From: Bacteroidota bacterium
GTDB lineage: Bacteria > Bacteroidota > Bacteroidia > AKYH767-A > OLB10
Direction: 5' to 3'
Assembly (NCBI GenBank): GCA_016713445.1
Contig: JADJPB010000014.1
Coordinates: forward strand, 124,001 to 188,000
Length of the DNA: 64,000 bases
The notes beneath the pieces were generated by a model, which worked only from the letters and a program-made list of their open reading frames with translations, made no database searches and was not told the origin of the DNA. Position numbers and translations under genes: made by a program. Below, in pieces: positions 46,373-57,900 of the stretch. How positions within the stretch are numbered: position 1 is the first letter of the stretch; each line of letters starts with the position of its first letter.

Positions 46373-46982
46373 AACTTTCCTTAGATGAATTCGGATTTAA
46401 TTTAACGGCCTTGTTATATTTATTTCTTAAGATATATCCAGGAATTATATAACCTAAAAGTACTGCTGTTCCTAATAACACCAATTGCAATTCAAATTCT
46501 ACAAAGAAGGCTGCAATGGCCAACACCCAATTGATGATACCACCTATTCTTAGCGGACGAAAATTAATCACACCACCACTTATGTAAAGCCAGAATCCAT
46601 AAACCATCATGATTAACGGGTAGGTACTGAGTCCGAGCTTTGGCATAAATCCTAAAACAATAAATAGGGATACAAGGAACGCAATCAACACATGTTTCAT
46701 AAACTCATCAATATGGGTTTTTACTTTTTGCGATTTGCCTTCGCGCAGTCCTTTGATGAAACTAATCACACCGCCGATTGGCATCAGCATCCAAGCAAGG
46801 TAAGGTTTTTCATAGCCTACTCCCATCAAAGTGTAATGAAGAATGCAAGCAGCAAATACAAGCCAACCCCAGAGTAGAAACCAAGATCCATTATCGCGTA
46901 AATCTTGTTTAGTGGACTCAATCATTGAACGGATAATGCGTAAACTTTCTTCGTTACTCATTATTGATTTTTCGTTTTCCAT
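46365..46982 (-). CDS. Membrane protein partner of the winged-helix regulator
   Basis: 205 residues. A soluble N-terminus (SNEESLRIIRSMIESTKQDL) is followed by about six membrane helices, for example FLLWGWLVFAACILHYTLM, AWMLMPIGGVISFI, VLIAFLVSLFIVLGFMP and YPLIMMVYGFWLYISGGVI. No enzyme motif is visible. Pairs of such a protein with a small winged-helix regulator are common in Bacteroidota; the membrane protein may sense something or be the regulated product. Function unknown. Confidence 0.7.
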   Translation of the reverse strand: MENEKSIMSNEESLRIIRSMIESTKQDLRDNGSWFLLWGWLVFAACILHYTLMGVGYEKPYLAWMLMPIGGVISFIKGLREGKSQKVKTHIDEFMKHVLIAFLVSLFIVLGFMPKLGLSTYPLIMMVYGFWLYISGGVINFRPLRIGGIINWVLAIAAFFVEFELQLVLLGTAVLLGYIIPGYILRNKYNKAVKLNPNSSKESYV

Positions 46983-47037
46983 GATAATGTTTTTTAATTG
47001 TTGTTTCGAGGCTTCACGATTAAGCTAGTAATTATAA

Positions 47038-47711
47038 TTATTTTTTACTGTCAATTTCAGCCAATAATTTCAGAGCGCGATCTTTTCCCCAAGTTGGCCA
47101 TGCTGGATCTTCGTGTTTATCGTTTTCGAATTTCTTTAAAGCAATTTCTAAGTTTGCTTTTGCAACTTTCAATCCACCACCTGCTTCTTCTGGCATATGC
47201 ATATACGATTCGCCTAACACTAAATATACACGCGGATTTTCTGCATTCAATTTTTTAGCTTCTGCATAACCTTTCATTACATCAGGTCCTAAAGTCGCAC
47301 CAAGTGTTGGATTCATGCCAATACGCATACCGTTAATCATAGCTCTCAGTAAAACAATTTCTGATTCATTTGGTTGAATGGAATTGGCAGTTTTAATATA
47401 CTCTTCTGCCTTGTTTAACATCTTCCTTGCTTCTGAAGTATCTTTTTTCTCACTAGAAAGTACTGCATTTTGAAAGGCGGCATGGTATTGCGAAATCCAA
47501 TCGGATTTTGAGGAGGTAGCAACAGTTTCTATACCTTTTAATAAGGTAGCCTTCGATTCAGGAGTACTTGCAGAATCCATGAAACTGATATAACGCAATA
47601 AAAATCGACGTGTTTTTCTGTAGGTACATTGCCGTCCTTTTGAGCAAAGACACTCTGGTAGGAGCCTGCGATTAACAAGGCTGTAAGGATTGAATAGATT
47701 AGATTTTTCAT
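47038..47711 (-). CDS. Secreted helical-repeat protein of unknown function
   Basis: About 224 residues. ATG 47711 gives a signal peptide (MKNLIYSILTALLIAGSYQS, then VFAQ). A frame break near 47603 leads to RYISFMDSASTPESKATLLK and the helical repeat region (ARKMLNKAEEYIKTANSIQP, NPRVYLVLGESYMHMPEEAG, GGLKVAKANLEIALKKFEND). The repeats are TPR-like. It probably acts in the periplasm. It lies upstream of the membrane-protein/regulator pair in the same direction, 56 bases away. Confidence 0.7.
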
Positions 47712-48069
47712 TATTGTTTATTTGTATGTTGCAAATGTAAAGTAGTTTATATCATAAACCAATTTATGAATACTAATTAATTCATATTTGTTTGATAATC
47801 AACTATAAAAAATTCAAGAAGGAATTGAAAAAATTAAAAAGAAGACACAAAAAGTCCAGTTAACCATCAAAAGTTCAATAAGAACCTACAGCTGAGGGAA
47901 CTAATTTACCATTCCAAAAGTTTTAAAGAAACAAATTTGCCATCCCATCAATAGCAAAGCCTTGGGAAACAAATTCATTAATAAACCCCCAGTCGTACTC
48001 AACTCCACAACGATTGCTGAGCGCAGCCATTTGCCAATTTACCAACTTACCAACTTACCAACTTGCAAT
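47712..48069. other. Intergenic region
   Basis: About 360 bases. It holds the AT-rich upstream region of the - strand secreted-protein gene and, at about 47955-48065, low-complexity runs built on TTTGCCA, CAACTTACC and CAATTTACC of the kind seen elsewhere between genes in this window (for example near 32640 and 35645). No gene or hairpin of note. Confidence 0.5.
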
Positions 48070-49022
48070 TTACTTCGCGAACACTTCGTCCACCCAACCT
48101 TTACCCCAATTATCCATTTCATCTTGGCTCCATAACTCAGGATAGAAAATTCTTTTTGAAAACGGGGAGGTAAATATTTCTGCCAGTTCGTTCCGCCTGT
48201 AGCGGCTATGTCGGCAGGATTTGCTTGTAGATATTTTGCAGCGGATCTAAAATGAACCAAAGGCCAATTAATATTTACATTCACATCCAATTGCTTCATT
48301 GCAATTCGCAAATCGTCGCGATCTTGATCCGCTTGTGGTAACGATTTAAATATAGCCCACATGTTTGTGATCTGTAATCGTTGTGCAGTTTCAATGAGTT
48401 GCTTCGAATATTTTTCTTCAAATTGTCGAAGTGTTAAGGTTTTCTTTCCTGTCGACAATTCAGTTGCTCCTGCTTTCCAATATATATGTTCAAACATTTC
48501 TTCAAGTGAAGCATCCTTTTTTTCAAAAGACTCACGCACATCTTTATCGACGAGACGAATAAAATCCGTTGCATAAATTTCGATGGTTCGATACTGCGCA
48601 CTTTGAAATCCGCTCGCCGGCAATAAACTCATTCTGAATTTTTGAAATTGCTCGCGTTCCATGCCATCGCCCATGATATCAAATGAACTGGTGAGTACAG
48701 CGAAATATCGATTCACGCGCTGAAGTCGAGCCGCCATAAACGCAGCATCCGGACCTTTATCTACGATTTGTTGTAACTCATGCAATGCTAATTTAAAATA
48801 TAGCTCCGTCACTTGATGATACATAATAAACACTTCTTCATCCGGAAATTTGGTACGAGGTTGTTGAAGACTTAATAATGTATCGATGTGGATATAATCC
48901 CAATAGGTGCATACATCAGCATACAATAATCCATCTAGATAAGATAATAGATCTTGCCCCATGGCAGTATATTTCTCCTCTAGGAGTTTTATTCGGTCAA
49001 TGATCGGTTGTGGTAGACTCAT
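48070..49022 (-). CDS. kynA: Tryptophan 2,3-dioxygenase
   Basis: Haem enzyme that opens the indole ring of tryptophan to N-formylkynurenine, first step of the kynurenine pathway. Visible family stretches are YLDGLLYADVCTYWDYIHID, DEEVFIMYHQVTELYFKLAL (distal-site His), RVNRYFAVLTSSFDIMGDGM, FQKFRMSLLPASGFQSAQYR and ATGGTNWQKYLPPRFQK (GGT loop). A frame break near 48153 gives RIFYPELWSQDEMDNWGKG and the end WVDEVFAK at 48070; read without it the C-terminus is nonsense. Length is about 317 residues, typical of the Bacteroidota form. No other kynurenine-pathway gene is adjacent; a RidA protein of 2-aminomuconate-deaminase type is at 36 kb. Confidence 0.93.
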
Positions 49023-49123
49023 CCGACAAAAATAGTGATTCCGTTAACTGATAAATGTCAAAATCATTAAAAAGAAAGATTAATCAGGGGAAAAAAATAT
49101 AAATTAATTTTTTGGAATATAAC

Positions 49124-51096
49124 TTACAACTTGTAGTGTCTGAAAGTGGTTAATTTGTCATTGTAACTCACTCTTAAATATAGCGATTGAGAAGGAAGAC
49201 ATGAAATATCAATCCCAATAGGAATTTTGCAGTTATTTAGTTCATGCAGAAGCCTACCATCTGATGAAAACAAAGCGATTTTTGCACACCCTATATCTTC
49301 ATTTGACCAAAGTAATAAAGAATTCCCCCCCGGCTCAATAGTTAGCTTCAAGGGGTTTTGATTATCATTCAGAAATCGAACCACAACAGTTTTTGAAAGA
49401 GTTGATAAACCATTAAAGTCTACTTGTCGAATCTCGATAATAGATGACTCCATGGTTAGGAAATAGATCATTGAACTGATAATCTAATCTATGATTTGAA
49501 TTGCCATTCCCATCTTCAATGCCTAGGTATTCCCATTCTAATCCATCATAACTACGTTGAATTTCAAAATAGTCATTTTCTTTCTCTGATAAAGTTGTCC
49601 ATTTGATAACCCACATAATTGGATTTAGGAATCGCAGCAATTGCACCCCATTCAACTGGCAATGGGCTTCCGGCATTAAGTTTAAAAAAGAAACCATTCC
49701 CACTGGCTGGTGTGCTGTTTGTAACCGACATAACTCCAGCACCCATTAATAAATCGATAGTTCCTGTAGTCAATCTGCCCATAAAATAGGCATGTCCAGC
49801 AGGTGAAATGGTCATCGCCATAATTTGCTCAAAATTTACCGTTCCTTCAGGGTCAAGAAGAGATTCAAAAAAACCATTGTTATCAAGACGTAACACAAAT
49901 GCATCTTCTAATGTATTGCTTGCTGTTCCTGTTACTACACTCGGACCTGGGTCAAAATCAACTGTATTTTTAAAAGCACCTGCAAGAAATATTTTTCCTG
50001 ATGGATTGACTTCTATTATAGACGGTAACATCGAAAAACCACTAAATTGTCGCACCCATGAAAAATTCCCAATAGAGGAGATGTTTAATAAATATCCATC
50101 AAGACTTGAGGCAGTAAGGATAGTCGTTCCTGGTCCTGGATCAAAATCTATTGTGTTATTAAATCCCCCTATTACTAAAATATCACCACTATTTGAAAAG
50201 CAAACATCATTCGGAAAGTCGAATCCCGGACTACCGATGGAGGACGACCATAAGTAATTACCAAGTGCATTTAACTTCAGAAAAAAAATATCAGAAAAAG
50301 CGATAGCAGTTAAAGCATTTACTCCAGCATTTGGATTAAAGTCTCCTGATCCGCTGAACGAACCTGTAATTATTATATTGCCTGCATTATCAACATCCAT
50401 TCCTCCGATGTTTTCTGAAGTATTTGTTCCGCAAGAAACTGCCCATAAAAAATTACCAGCTGCATCTAGTTTGAAAACGCATACGTCGGCTCCACCTACT
50501 GAGGTAAGCGACGTAATTCCTGGCCCTGGATCAAAATCAACGCTTAAACCAAAAGTGCCGCAACAATAAACATTTCCGAGTGCATCACTACCAACAGATA
50601 TACTTTCTTCACTAGATGTAGATCCTATAGACTTCGCCCAAATTAAACTGCCTGCAGGTGAAAATTTCGCAACTACAAAATCATTACCACCAGTTGATAC
50701 TAGATTAAATACTCCAGGACCTGGGTCAAAATCAACAGTGCCACCGAAGTGCCCAAATGCATAAATATTTCCAGTTGCATCAAAGGAAAGAGAATTGAAT
50801 ACTTCCCAGCTTCCTCCCGTAAAAGTAATGACCCATAAAAAATTCCCAGATGGATCCAGCTTTTGAATAAAGGCATCCGTAAATCCACTCGCAGTAAAAC
50901 TACTTATGCCTGCGGTAGGGTCTAAATCTACAGTACCCACATACCGTCCGGTATTGTACACATTCCCTGCTGCATCGGCTAAATTATCTTGCGGAAAGAA
51001 ATCACTGCTCCCTGGGCAGATTGTTGCCCATTCAAGGGTATACGAACTTGCAGAAAATGATAATAAAACCAGTCCAAAGAACAAAAAGGGTAACAT
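49124..51096 (-). CDS. T9SS-exported beta-propeller protein with SBBP-like repeats
   Basis: About 655 residues joined. A signal peptide (MLPFLFFGLVLLSFSASSYT) is followed by at least eight repeats of about 50 residues built on the pattern DxxGNVYxxGxFxGTVDFDPGPG and KLDxxGNFLWA. Examples are at 50940, 50750, 50560, 50360 and 50150. These are propeller or SBBP repeats. The Ig-like/sorting C-terminus is in other frames: PIMWVIKWTTLSEKENDYFE, IQRSYDGLEWEYLGIEDGNG, then VDFNGLSTLSKTVVVRF and a final LYLRVSYNDKLTTFRHYKL. The frame breaks are near 49620 and 49445. No enzyme motif. Likely a surface or secreted protein of unknown role. Confidence 0.82.
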
Positions 51097-51177
51097 ATTT
51101 AATCATGATACAAAAAACGGGATTGTTCTAGAGTAGTCAATAACTCATATGTAGTAAAAGCAAAATGTAATAAGCGC

Positions 51178-51209
51178 AAAAAAGGGGCTGCATTTTTGAT
51201 GCAACCCCT
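51178..51209 (-). terminator. Rho-independent terminator after the zinc peptidase gene
   Basis: On the - strand AGGGGTTGCAT pairs with ATGCAGCCCCT (one G-U pair) around CAAAA and is followed by a T6 run. It lies 27 bases after the stop of the - strand gene at 51237. Confidence 0.88.
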
Positions 51210-51236
51210 AAAGCATGTGATTATTATTAAATCTGA

Positions 51237-51917
51237 TTAATCTCTTCTTCCCATATAAATCATGACATAATACATCAACGTTGCCAATGCTGCCAATGCG
51301 GCTACTACATAGGTCATCGCAGCCCACCACAATGCATCTTTCGATTGAACGTGTTCTTGAGAAGTAGTAACATTGGAACTTTCTAACCAAACTAATGCTC
51401 TCTTGCTGGCGTCAAATTCAACTGGAAGCGTTACAAAACTAAATGCCGTGGTTGCAGCAAATAGTGTGATGCCTAACAATAATAAACTTGGGAAGGTATT
51501 TACCATTACGATTCCAGCAAGTAACACCCAATGCACCCATTTGGAAGCAAAGCTAACCATCGGTACTAAAGCGGAACGTAATTGTAACATGCTATATGCA
51601 CGTGCATGTTGTACAGCATGACCACATTCATGGGCAGAAACGGCAGCCGCAGCAGCGTTTCTTCCATAATATACATCGTGACTTAAGTTTACTGTTTTAT
51701 CGAGTGGATTGTAGTGATCGGTTAATCTTCCCTCTACAGAAATAACTTTTACCTCGTGAATATTGTGATCACGTAACATTTTCTCGGCAATTTGTTGTCC
51801 ACTTAACCCCGAACTAATTGGTGTTTGTGAGTACTTTTCGAATTTGCTTTTTAATTGTCGGCTCACTAACCAACCAATTATCATAAATGCAATCGAAATT
51901 AAATAAATCCCCATCAT
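51237..51917 (-). CDS. Neutral zinc metallopeptidase, YugP family
   Basis: 226 residues, unbroken. A first membrane helix (GIYLISIAFMIIGWLVSRQL) is followed by the soluble part with SGQQIAEKMLRDHNIHEVKV and LSHDVYYGRNAAAAAVSAHE, the HECGHAVQHA zinc motif and AYSMLQLRSALVPMVSFASK. Two more hydrophobic segments and DALWWAAMTYVVAALAALAT close it. The family (PF04298) is a membrane-bound zinc peptidase of unknown substrate, common in Bacteroidota and Firmicutes. Confidence 0.93.
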   Translation of the reverse strand: MMGIYLISIAFMIIGWLVSRQLKSKFEKYSQTPISSGLSGQQIAEKMLRDHNIHEVKVISVEGRLTDHYNPLDKTVNLSHDVYYGRNAAAAAVSAHECGHAVQHARAYSMLQLRSALVPMVSFASKWVHWVLLAGIVMVNTFPSLLLLGITLFAATTAFSFVTLPVEFDASKRALVWLESSNVTTSQEHVQSKDALWWAAMTYVVAALAALATLMYYVMIYMGRRD

Positions 51918-52034
51918 GGCTTTTTCAGTTTTTAATTTTTGTTGTATAGGTAGAAACGATTGTTCCTACTTTTTGTTTTACACTTTCGGACTATCAATTA
52001 GAATGCCCATGCAAAGTTAATGTCATTCCGTCAT

Positions 52035-53136
52035 TTATTCCCAACGGAAAAATTTAACCGCTAAGGCATAAATGAAAATGCCCCATGCTGAAATAACAGC
52101 AAGCGGAATTAGGATGTCCCCAACCCCGGCTCCTTCAAAGGCAACAAGTCGCATAGCATCATTTAAATAGGTGAGAGGCAGTACTTTGCAGATGGGCTGA
52201 AGCCATTCTGGAAAATTTTCTATCCCGAAAAAAGTCCCAGATAAAAGAAATTGAGGTAACGTGACAATGTTCGCTAAAGGGCGGAATGGTGCTCTCACTT
52301 TTGGCTATTCCAGATACTACAAAGCCAAATCCCATAAAGACAATAAGTCCTAACGCTGACAAAAACAGCATGGTGGCGAAGGTGGCAAATCCGTGAATAA
52401 GTGTAAATCCAAAGGCGAAATAACCCACTAAGATTAAAAAGGCAGCGCCCAAAAGAGCAAATACAAGTCTACTGATGGCTTCTCCCATCACGATAAAAGG
52501 TTTGCGAATGGGTGTAGCAAAAAATCTTTTAATCACTAAGGTTTGCCGTAAATTAAAAAACACGAAGGCTGTTCCGAAAACTCCAGAACTTAAAAGTGAA
52601 AAGCCAAGTTGACCAGGTAAAATAAAATCAATGGTTTTATATTCTCGAATATGTATTTCTTTTGAACTTAACGCAACCATCGGTTTTTCCATGGCCGCTG
52701 CTTGCAGATTGGCTTTATCAACCAGATGTTCTAACATCGATCGAATAATGATTCCTTTTTCACGAGAAGCTATGTTCGTAGTGACTTCAACGTTATACGA
52801 AATCGTATTGTCTGCTAATCGTTTTTGAATATTGATGATAGCATCAATATCTCCTTTCTGTAAGTTGTGGTCTATTTCTTCTTTTGTCAAACCCGGAATT
52901 AAATGGAGTCCTTGCATACTCGCGATACTATCAAAAACAGGATTATGTATATCACTATTCCCATCTAAAGCAACATCTAAGCGAATACCTCCGCCATTGA
53001 TAAATCCAAAAACTAAAATAAAAATTAACGGAAACAACAACGTAAAAACCACTGCCGATGGGCTTCGCATGATCGACCTAAAACTCGCCCGAGCAATTGC
53101 CATCATGGCTCTGTATTGTGAATAATTATTTTTCAA
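52035..53136 (-). CDS. ABC-2 type transporter permease
   Basis: About 366 residues. A first helix (SPSAVVFTLLFPLIFILVFG) is followed by a long extracytoplasmic loop (residues 45-165) and five more helices including VFGTAFVFFNLRQTLVIKRF (with the conserved FxNxR), LVFALLGAAFLILVGYFAFG and, after a frame break near 52295, TLPQFLLSGTFFGIENFPEW. The end is GIFIYALAVKFFRWE. It forms an exporter with the ATPase encoded upstream at 53407-54172; the substrate is unknown (drug-type or polysaccharide exporters share this fold). Confidence 0.88.
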
Positions 53137-53194
53137 TTTTTTTGATTGTTTTTACGCAATTAATTATTTTAAATATTATTACTATCCCCGCTTT

Positions 53195-53410
53195 TGTGTG
53201 CTTTTAGCTTCTAGCTTCTGGCTTCTGGCTTCTAGCTAGCTTCTAGCTTCTAGCTTCAAGCTTCTAGCTTCTGGCTATTAGCTTCTAGCTTCTCCGCTCT
53301 TCGCTCTCATCTTCATTACGTCCTTCGTACGGCAGCAGGGCAAGCGCTCTTCTTCAGTTAATCTTCTAATTACAAAATCCAGCAGCTAGAAGCCAGCAGC
53401 CAGCAGCTAC
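53195..53410. repeat. AGCTTCT low-complexity repeat between the ABC exporter genes
   Basis: About 12 imperfect copies of AGCTTCT/AGCTTCTGGCT run from about 53208 to 53292. They are followed by unique sequence, then by the reverse motif (AGCAGCTAGAAGCCAGCAGC) up to the end of the ATPase gene at 53407. The two arms could pair as a long imperfect hairpin. The block separates two genes that would otherwise be a close operon. Confidence 0.7.
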
Positions 53411-54172
53411 CCTTCGCGCCATTCATGCCCTGTCAAATGAATAAACACATCTTCCAAATTCGCTTTCTTCACTTCCTTTTTTCTTTCAAATCCGGTTGCG
53501 ACTAGTTTATCAATTAATGCATCGGGTGCATCCAGTGCAATTATTTTTCCGGCTTCCATCACCGCAACACGATCACAGAGTTGTTCGGCTTCGTCCATGT
53601 AGTGTGTAGTGATGACAACCGTCGTTCCGTTATCTCTTATTTTCCGAATTAAGTCCCATAAGTTTCTTCTGGCTTGTGGATCTAATCCCGTAGTAGGCTC
53701 ATCTAAAAAAACAATTTTAGGCTGATTGATTAAAGTAGTTGCAATGCTAAATCGTTGTTTTTGTCCACCACTCAACTCTTTGAATTTTGCTTTGTGTTTG
53801 TCTTCAAGACCTACTTGCTTTAACATTTCCATGGGATCAACTTCTGCATTATACAAACCGGCAAACAATTCAATGAGCTCAGTTAAAGTTAAACTGGGAT
53901 AATAGCCTGCTGCTTGCAACTGCACTCCAATTATTTTTTTGATTTCATTGGGATGTTGATCGATCGAAAAACCTGCTACTGTAACTTCACCCGAAGTTTT
54001 CTCGCGTAATGTTTCAATGATTTCTAATGTGGTGGTCTTGCCGGCACCGTTTGGACCTAATAGTCCAAAAAATCTCCTTATCATAAACTTCAAAACTAAC
54101 ACCCTTTACGGCTTCAAATTTTTCGTAAGTCTTTTTTAGGTTCGTAACAGTAATGACAGGAGTGAGGTTCAT
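53407..54172 (-). CDS. ABC-2 type transporter ATP-binding protein
   Basis: About 255 residues from ATG 54172 (MNLTPVITVTNLKKTYEKFE); the longer reading from 54229 adds an unrelated stretch. Walker A is GPNGAGKTTTLEII, the signature is LSGGQKQRFS, Walker B is PKIVFLDEPTTGLDPQARRN, and the switch His is in TTHYMDEAEQLCDRVAVME. A frame break near 54085 separates KEIF from GLLGPNGAG. It partners the permease at 52035. Confidence 0.92.
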
Positions 54173-54254
54173 TGCCCTCAAAGATAGCTGTATTTTTTTC
54201 AAATCAGGAATCAAGAATAGGCTAACCACCCCTTATTAAAATTAAGCTATGGCT

Positions 54255-54578
54255 TTATCCTTGGCGCAAGAAAGCCCAGCGCCTTCTGATCGATAAGTAA
54301 TTCAAATCGTCTTCGTGTTGGTAGGCTTCCTTTTCAAAGGAGATGGATCGGTAAGCAGCATGATGTGTGTAGCCTTTCAATCGAAAGAATAAATATTCAA
54401 TAAAGTACCAGATGTAAAAAGGCAGGACCAGCAATTCCAACTGTTGTGTCAAGTGGATGCGTTCATGGTTTAGAAGTTGTGGTGAATGGGGTAGATCTTT
54501 TTTTCTAAGCACGATAAATGGAAATAGTGCCATGCCTGAAGCTGGTAGTCGCCGCAAAATAATGAGAATTCCGTTCAT
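54255..54578 (-). CDS. Small protein with HExxH motif, unknown function
   Basis: 107 residues. NHERIHLTQQLELLVLPFYI contains a zinc-peptidase-like HExxH and a following hydrophobic helix (LPFYIWYFIEYLFFRL), then a Glu in SISFEKEAYQHEDDLNYL that could be a third ligand. Similar short proteins with NHExIH occur in Bacteroidota as hypothetical proteins, from memory. Whether it is an active peptidase is open. The start ATG 54578 is the first that keeps the hydrophobic N-terminus. It lies 82 bases upstream of the ABC ATPase gene in the same direction. Confidence 0.55.
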   Translation of the reverse strand: MNGILIILRRLPASGMALFPFIVLRKKDLPHSPQLLNHERIHLTQQLELLVLPFYIWYFIEYLFFRLKGYTHHAAYRSISFEKEAYQHEDDLNYLSIRRRWAFLRQG

Positions 54579-54923
54579 AAATGCCGAGAGTAGTTAATTG
54601 GAAAATAATATCGTCAAAGGTATTAGCTTTCATGTGATCTGGATGAATATTATCGATTAATTGAAAATAGCGGATTGATTTTAACTTCATTTTTTTCTGG
54701 GCGATCTACAATGGCTAGTTTGGGAAGAAATCATCCAGGTTGCTACCATAGGAGGTTGCCCAATTAATTTGTATTTGAGCTGATATATTTTGCAGGTGGA
54801 ATAGAGTAAGCCATCTGAATGCCACTCGTTTTTTCTTAATGATTTTTATTTAAATTGTTAGTGTTTTGCTTTGGTAGAATAACCCTTACAGAGTTTAAAA
54901 CTATGTAAGGGTTAAGCGCGGTA

Positions 54924-57900
54924 TCAATCCTTCACCACTTTAACAATGCTGTTTATATTTGAAGAAGTGATTCTTAAAAAATAAATTCCTGCATTTATTT
55001 TTTCGGTACAGCAAAGGTTGATGTCGTTAGTTCCTATGGCTAACTGGATCGTTTCTGATTGTATAATTTTTCCGGTTAAATCAATCAGTTGCATAGTTGC
55101 TGCTTCTGCAATTTCGGAATTGAATTGTGCATTTAAATTGTTGTTAAACGGATTGGGGTAAACTAAAACTTTTGTAGTGCTTAATTCAGATTGATTTGTT
55201 AATTCATCGTTATTGCGCAATGGAAATGTTGTAGAAGCTAAGGTGTAGAAAGTGAAACCTACCGGAAGGGTAGAAGAATAGTCCAGTTGTGACAAACCAC
55301 TATTTGCAGTAACTGTATTAGTAGTTGTATTAACAGTTGATGGTAATAACTGCCATACACCTTCCGGATCATTCATACTTCTGCGAAAAATAGCAAGGTC
55401 GCTTTCGTTTACAATTAGCTCACTTTCGTCATATTTTAATTTAATAGTAGCATTTAAGCCAATTCCACCTGATGAATTGCTTACGAAATAAACTCTATTA
55501 ATGGACGAATTACCGTTTAATCCTGCAGTCTGCTCAGGGACTCTGTAAATATGTATATTGTTTAATGGATTGTTACAAGTAATTATAAAACCAAGGTTGC
55601 CAATATTTAGGTTCGACACGGGAGTAACTACTGTTGTATCTTTGCTAATTGAGAAAGCGTCTAATCCAGATATAACTTCTGAGTTTCTAAAGGTATTACC
55701 TGGGGTTTCCGTTACACGACCTTGATTTCCGGAACTTGAAATTGGGCTCTCGACTAAGAATATTCGCGATTTTCTCATATCAAAACTTCCAGAAATAAGT
55801 TTTGCGTTACCAAACAATTCCATCTTTCCAGTGCTTTCGTGCGCAAAAGGCAAATCGAACTCGTTGTTCAATTTTACGCCTGCCGGATTGTTTAAAATAA
55901 AATTATTCAGGTTCTCTGCAACCAATTCATAAGGTGGATGACTGATGTTACCTAAAAGAGAAAGTGTTCCCTGTGCTATGCCTGCACTTATTAAATCGCA
56001 ATCTAAAAATCCGGTTGCTGTAGTTTTAGAGCCAATTGTTACATTACTTCCTGCCATTGAAAAATAGCCATTCACTTTTAACGTATCAAGCGTAAGATCC
56101 TTTAGTAGATACAGCGTATCGTTTGCTGACAAACCAAATCCATTATATTCAAAATATCGCAGTTTATCCATGCGGATAAACTGAAAATCCTGATCGGCAC
56201 AATATGCGGGATCGTTGTAAATAGATAATCTTCCCTCGAGTGGTTTTGAATTAGTAATTTTTTTTGTGGTTGCTTCGTTGCCAAGATAAACAACCTTTCC
56301 GGCAATAATTATTGAGCTTCCTGCAAGGTTGAAGTTTTCGAAAATATATAGATTATTAAAAATAATATCGCGATTGGTATTAATAAGTTTTACCAATGGA
56401 TTTACAATTTCAACATCACATGACAGTCCGGCAATGTTGGCTGAAACATTATTATTGAATTTCATAGTTTGAGAGGCTGAGCCTGTAAAACGTAGTGACG
56501 GAATTAAATAATTATTCGTTAATGGAAGAAGACTTCCATCGATTCCTATATGACCCTGATTAACTATTAAATTTTTCTTTAATGAAATTTCATCTCCTTC
56601 ATCCATCTTGATGTTGGGAACATCGGCTCCATTGCCTGATGCAGTTCCATTTAATTTCAAATCACCATTGATAGTTGCAACATCACTGAAATCATACGTG
56701 TTGTCGCTTAATAAATTATTTAAGCTCTTTAAGGTAAGATTATTAAATTCCATGCCCACAGGGAAAACACTGCTATGATTCAGTATCATAGTGCCACCAT
56801 TTAAATCAAACATATTTGCATCGCTAGCAGTAATTTCTCCATACACATTTAAGGTGCCGCCCGTCATTGATAACGTGCCTCCCGTTTGAATTTCCAATTT
56901 ACGACAAGACGCTGTACCTGTTGTAATAACCGGATAGTTGGGTCTGCCGTCCGGTATTTTAACATTGTCATCTTTCAAGGGAATTTGTTGTGGTTCCCAG
57001 TTGGTAATGCCAAACCAATTGGAGGAGGTGTTTCCGGTCCAGACAATAGGGTTTAATGCATCTACGTAATACACTTCCCTGCCAATCAGATTGTCATAGA
57101 TGGCATCGTAGTATAATCTTTCACCAAAAACGGTGAGATTTCTGGGAAAGACGTTGGTGCTATTACTGTTTGTTGGTTTTACTTCTTCTAATGTTGCCGG
57201 ATCCTCTCCCTGTCCTGTAAAGAAAGGTACCTGGAACCTCCAACAGGAGTGGCGCTGAAATATAATTTATTGTCAAAGGCAGTAAAGAGGGTAATATTGT
57301 TAAAAGCAGGAGTGGTACTACTGCTAAGAAACAATTGAGTGCCACTTACTGTTCCATCAGTAACCCATACTTCCTTAACAGAAGGTGTTACCTGATTAAA
57401 AAAATACATTTTGCTACCTACAATGGTATAGCTTGGATTGGATGACACATTTATATTTCCAAACAATTGTGTGCCGCCCGCAGTACCATCGCTGATCCAT
57501 AATTTATATGTACCCCAGGTGCTCCGGCCGCGAAAAACATATGATTATTAAACTCAATAAAATTTCTTGGGTTGCTAGCGGCTGACCCGGGTACCAGGTC
57601 TGCAAAGAGGTTTGTGCCTGCTGTTGTCCCATCAGAAACGAAAAGTTCAGTACCGTTAGTACCGTCGGTCGCGGTAAAAAACAATAGCCCGTTGAAGTCA
57701 AAAGAGTTAGCAAACTCTCCCAATTGAAGAGATCCTATAAAGGGATTGGGATCTAAATCCTTTACCATGGATGCGATTGTACCTGTTGTGGACCACAATT
57801 CCGTACCGCTGCCTGAAGGGGGACCACTTGCTGAAAAGAATAATTTATTATTAGATACGATTAAGTGATTCGGGTTAGAGGAACCTCCTCCGACGGCAAT

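Noticed and set aside
54505..54690. 60-residue open frame on the - strand overlapping the HExxH protein gene
   Set aside because: It overlaps a better-supported gene in another frame and has no recognisable features; its first half is not obviously non-coding, so it remains a weak possibility.
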